A stretch of 64,000 nucleotides of DNA from Desulfobaculum sp044987625 (GTDB taxonomy: Bacteria > Desulfobacterota > Desulfovibrionia > Desulfovibrionales > Desulfovibrionaceae): positions 1-64,000 of the forward strand of contig NZ_JBJDSB010000007.1 of the NCBI RefSeq assembly GCF_044987625.1, in the 5' to 3' direction. The position numbers and the translations under genes were made by a program. Under the pieces are notes generated by a model. It saw only the letters and a list, made by a program, of their open reading frames with translations. It made no database searches and had not been told where the DNA came from. Every line of letters starts with the position of its first letter. The stretch's first letter is position 1. Of the stretch, positions 63,763 to 64,000 are shown in pieces.

Positions 63763-63797
63763 CCCCGGCCTGCTGCAAAGCGGCAGGCCGGGGTTTT
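63763..63797 (+). terminator. Rho-independent terminator after the TonB receptor gene
   Basis: CCCCGGCCTGC and GCAGGCCGGGG form an 11-bp stem followed by TTTT. It lies directly before the next start codon, so partial read-through could still feed that gene. Confidence 0.85.
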
Positions 63798-63807
63798 GGA
63801 GTTTTTT

Positions 63808-64000
63808 GTGACGTACCGTTTTGTTTTATCCTGCTGCGCCGCAGTGGCGCTTGCGGCATTCACGCTTACGGCGCATCAGGCATGGGCAACACAAGGCATA
63901 ACCATAACCCATGCGTTAACCCTTGCCGATGCGCCTGAACTGCCCGCGGACTTCACGCACTTTTCTTACGCCAACCCACAGGCGCCAAAGGGGGGCGAGG
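63808..64000 (+). CDS. YejA-like family 5 extracellular solute-binding protein (partial)
   Basis: GTG 63808 with GGAG 6 bases upstream opens a frame that runs off the window end after 64 codons. A signal peptide (SCCAAVALAAFTLTAHQAWA) is followed by HALTLADAPELPADFTHFSY and NPQAPKGGE, the typical N-terminus of YejA and related oligopeptide/microcin C binding proteins (PADFTHF...NPxAPKGG). Next to a TonB receptor, it may take up a peptide-type siderophore. Only the N-terminal quarter or less is visible. Confidence 0.78.
   Translation, partial: MTYRFVLSCCAAVALAAFTLTAHQAWATQGITITHALTLADAPELPADFTHFSYANPQAPKGGE

Noticed and set aside
1..64000. CRISPR arrays, insertion sequences and rRNA genes
   Set aside because: No regularly spaced direct repeats, transposase motifs or rRNA sequence were seen; the only mobile-element signature is the tRNA-Leu islet.

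Overview
The window is high-GC (by eye about 60%) DNA from an anaerobic, sulfate-reducing Desulfovibrio-like bacterium (Desulfovibrionales). The best markers are a complete Qrc menaquinone-reductase operon (37624-42397), which is typical of deltaproteobacterial sulfate reducers, a selenocysteine formate dehydrogenase with an [FeFe] hydrogenase, and an HgcA-family corrinoid-domain membrane protein. No species is claimed.

Left part (1-11.4 kb): two gene-poor stretches surround a CaiE/PaaY-like hexapeptide protein. Then come a sigma-54 promoter with an upstream repeat cluster, fdhF (UGA-encoded Sec with a clear SECIS hairpin), a four-cluster ferredoxin, an [FeFe] hydrogenase and a second ferredoxin. 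This set matches a soluble hydrogen-dependent CO2 reductase / formate-hydrogen lyase. It is followed by its probable regulators, a PAS histidine kinase and an NtrC-type response regulator, and then by an orphan LivK-like binding protein.

11.5-14.0 kb: a small AT-rich islet lies between two perfect 59-bp copies of the 3' part of tRNA-Leu(UAA). It carries one TIR-domain gene, a decayed short ORF with a C10 tract, and a replacement tRNA terminator. It has no integrase.

14-37 kb: mostly ordinary chromosomal genes. They include two regulators or exported proteins, a phosphodiesterase, a UvrD-type helicase, an adenylate cyclase, a polysaccharide-deacetylase-like lipoprotein, a RimK-like/transglutaminase-like/retropepsin-like module with a lipoprotein, gluQ, mobA, an orphan PotD-like protein, a Sel1/trypsin protein, a compact transcription unit for a 24-residue hydrophobic peptide, a five-PAS histidine kinase, rfbC and manC.

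37-52 kb: qrcABCD; then an HgcA homologue whose cap-helix cysteine is replaced by lysine and which has no HgcB partner; an amidoligase/glutamine-amidotransferase pair; a methyltransferase; creA; and a LysR-controlled group with a DddP-like M24 protein, a radical SAM protein and a glycine-betaine-type binding protein.

52-64 kb: a GNAT protein; a stress or detoxification operon (Fe-alcohol dehydrogenase, alpha/beta hydrolase, cupin, CMD protein) divergent from an AraC regulator; then an apparent iron system. That system has a sigma-54 activator with a Fur-like box, a consensus sigma-54 promoter overlapped by another Fur-like box, a binding-protein homologue without signal peptide, a TonB-dependent haem/siderophore-type receptor, and the start of a YejA-like binding protein cut by the window end. 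Throughout, most downstream boundaries are marked by rho-independent hairpins. Function calls rest on motif recognition only; no database search was run.
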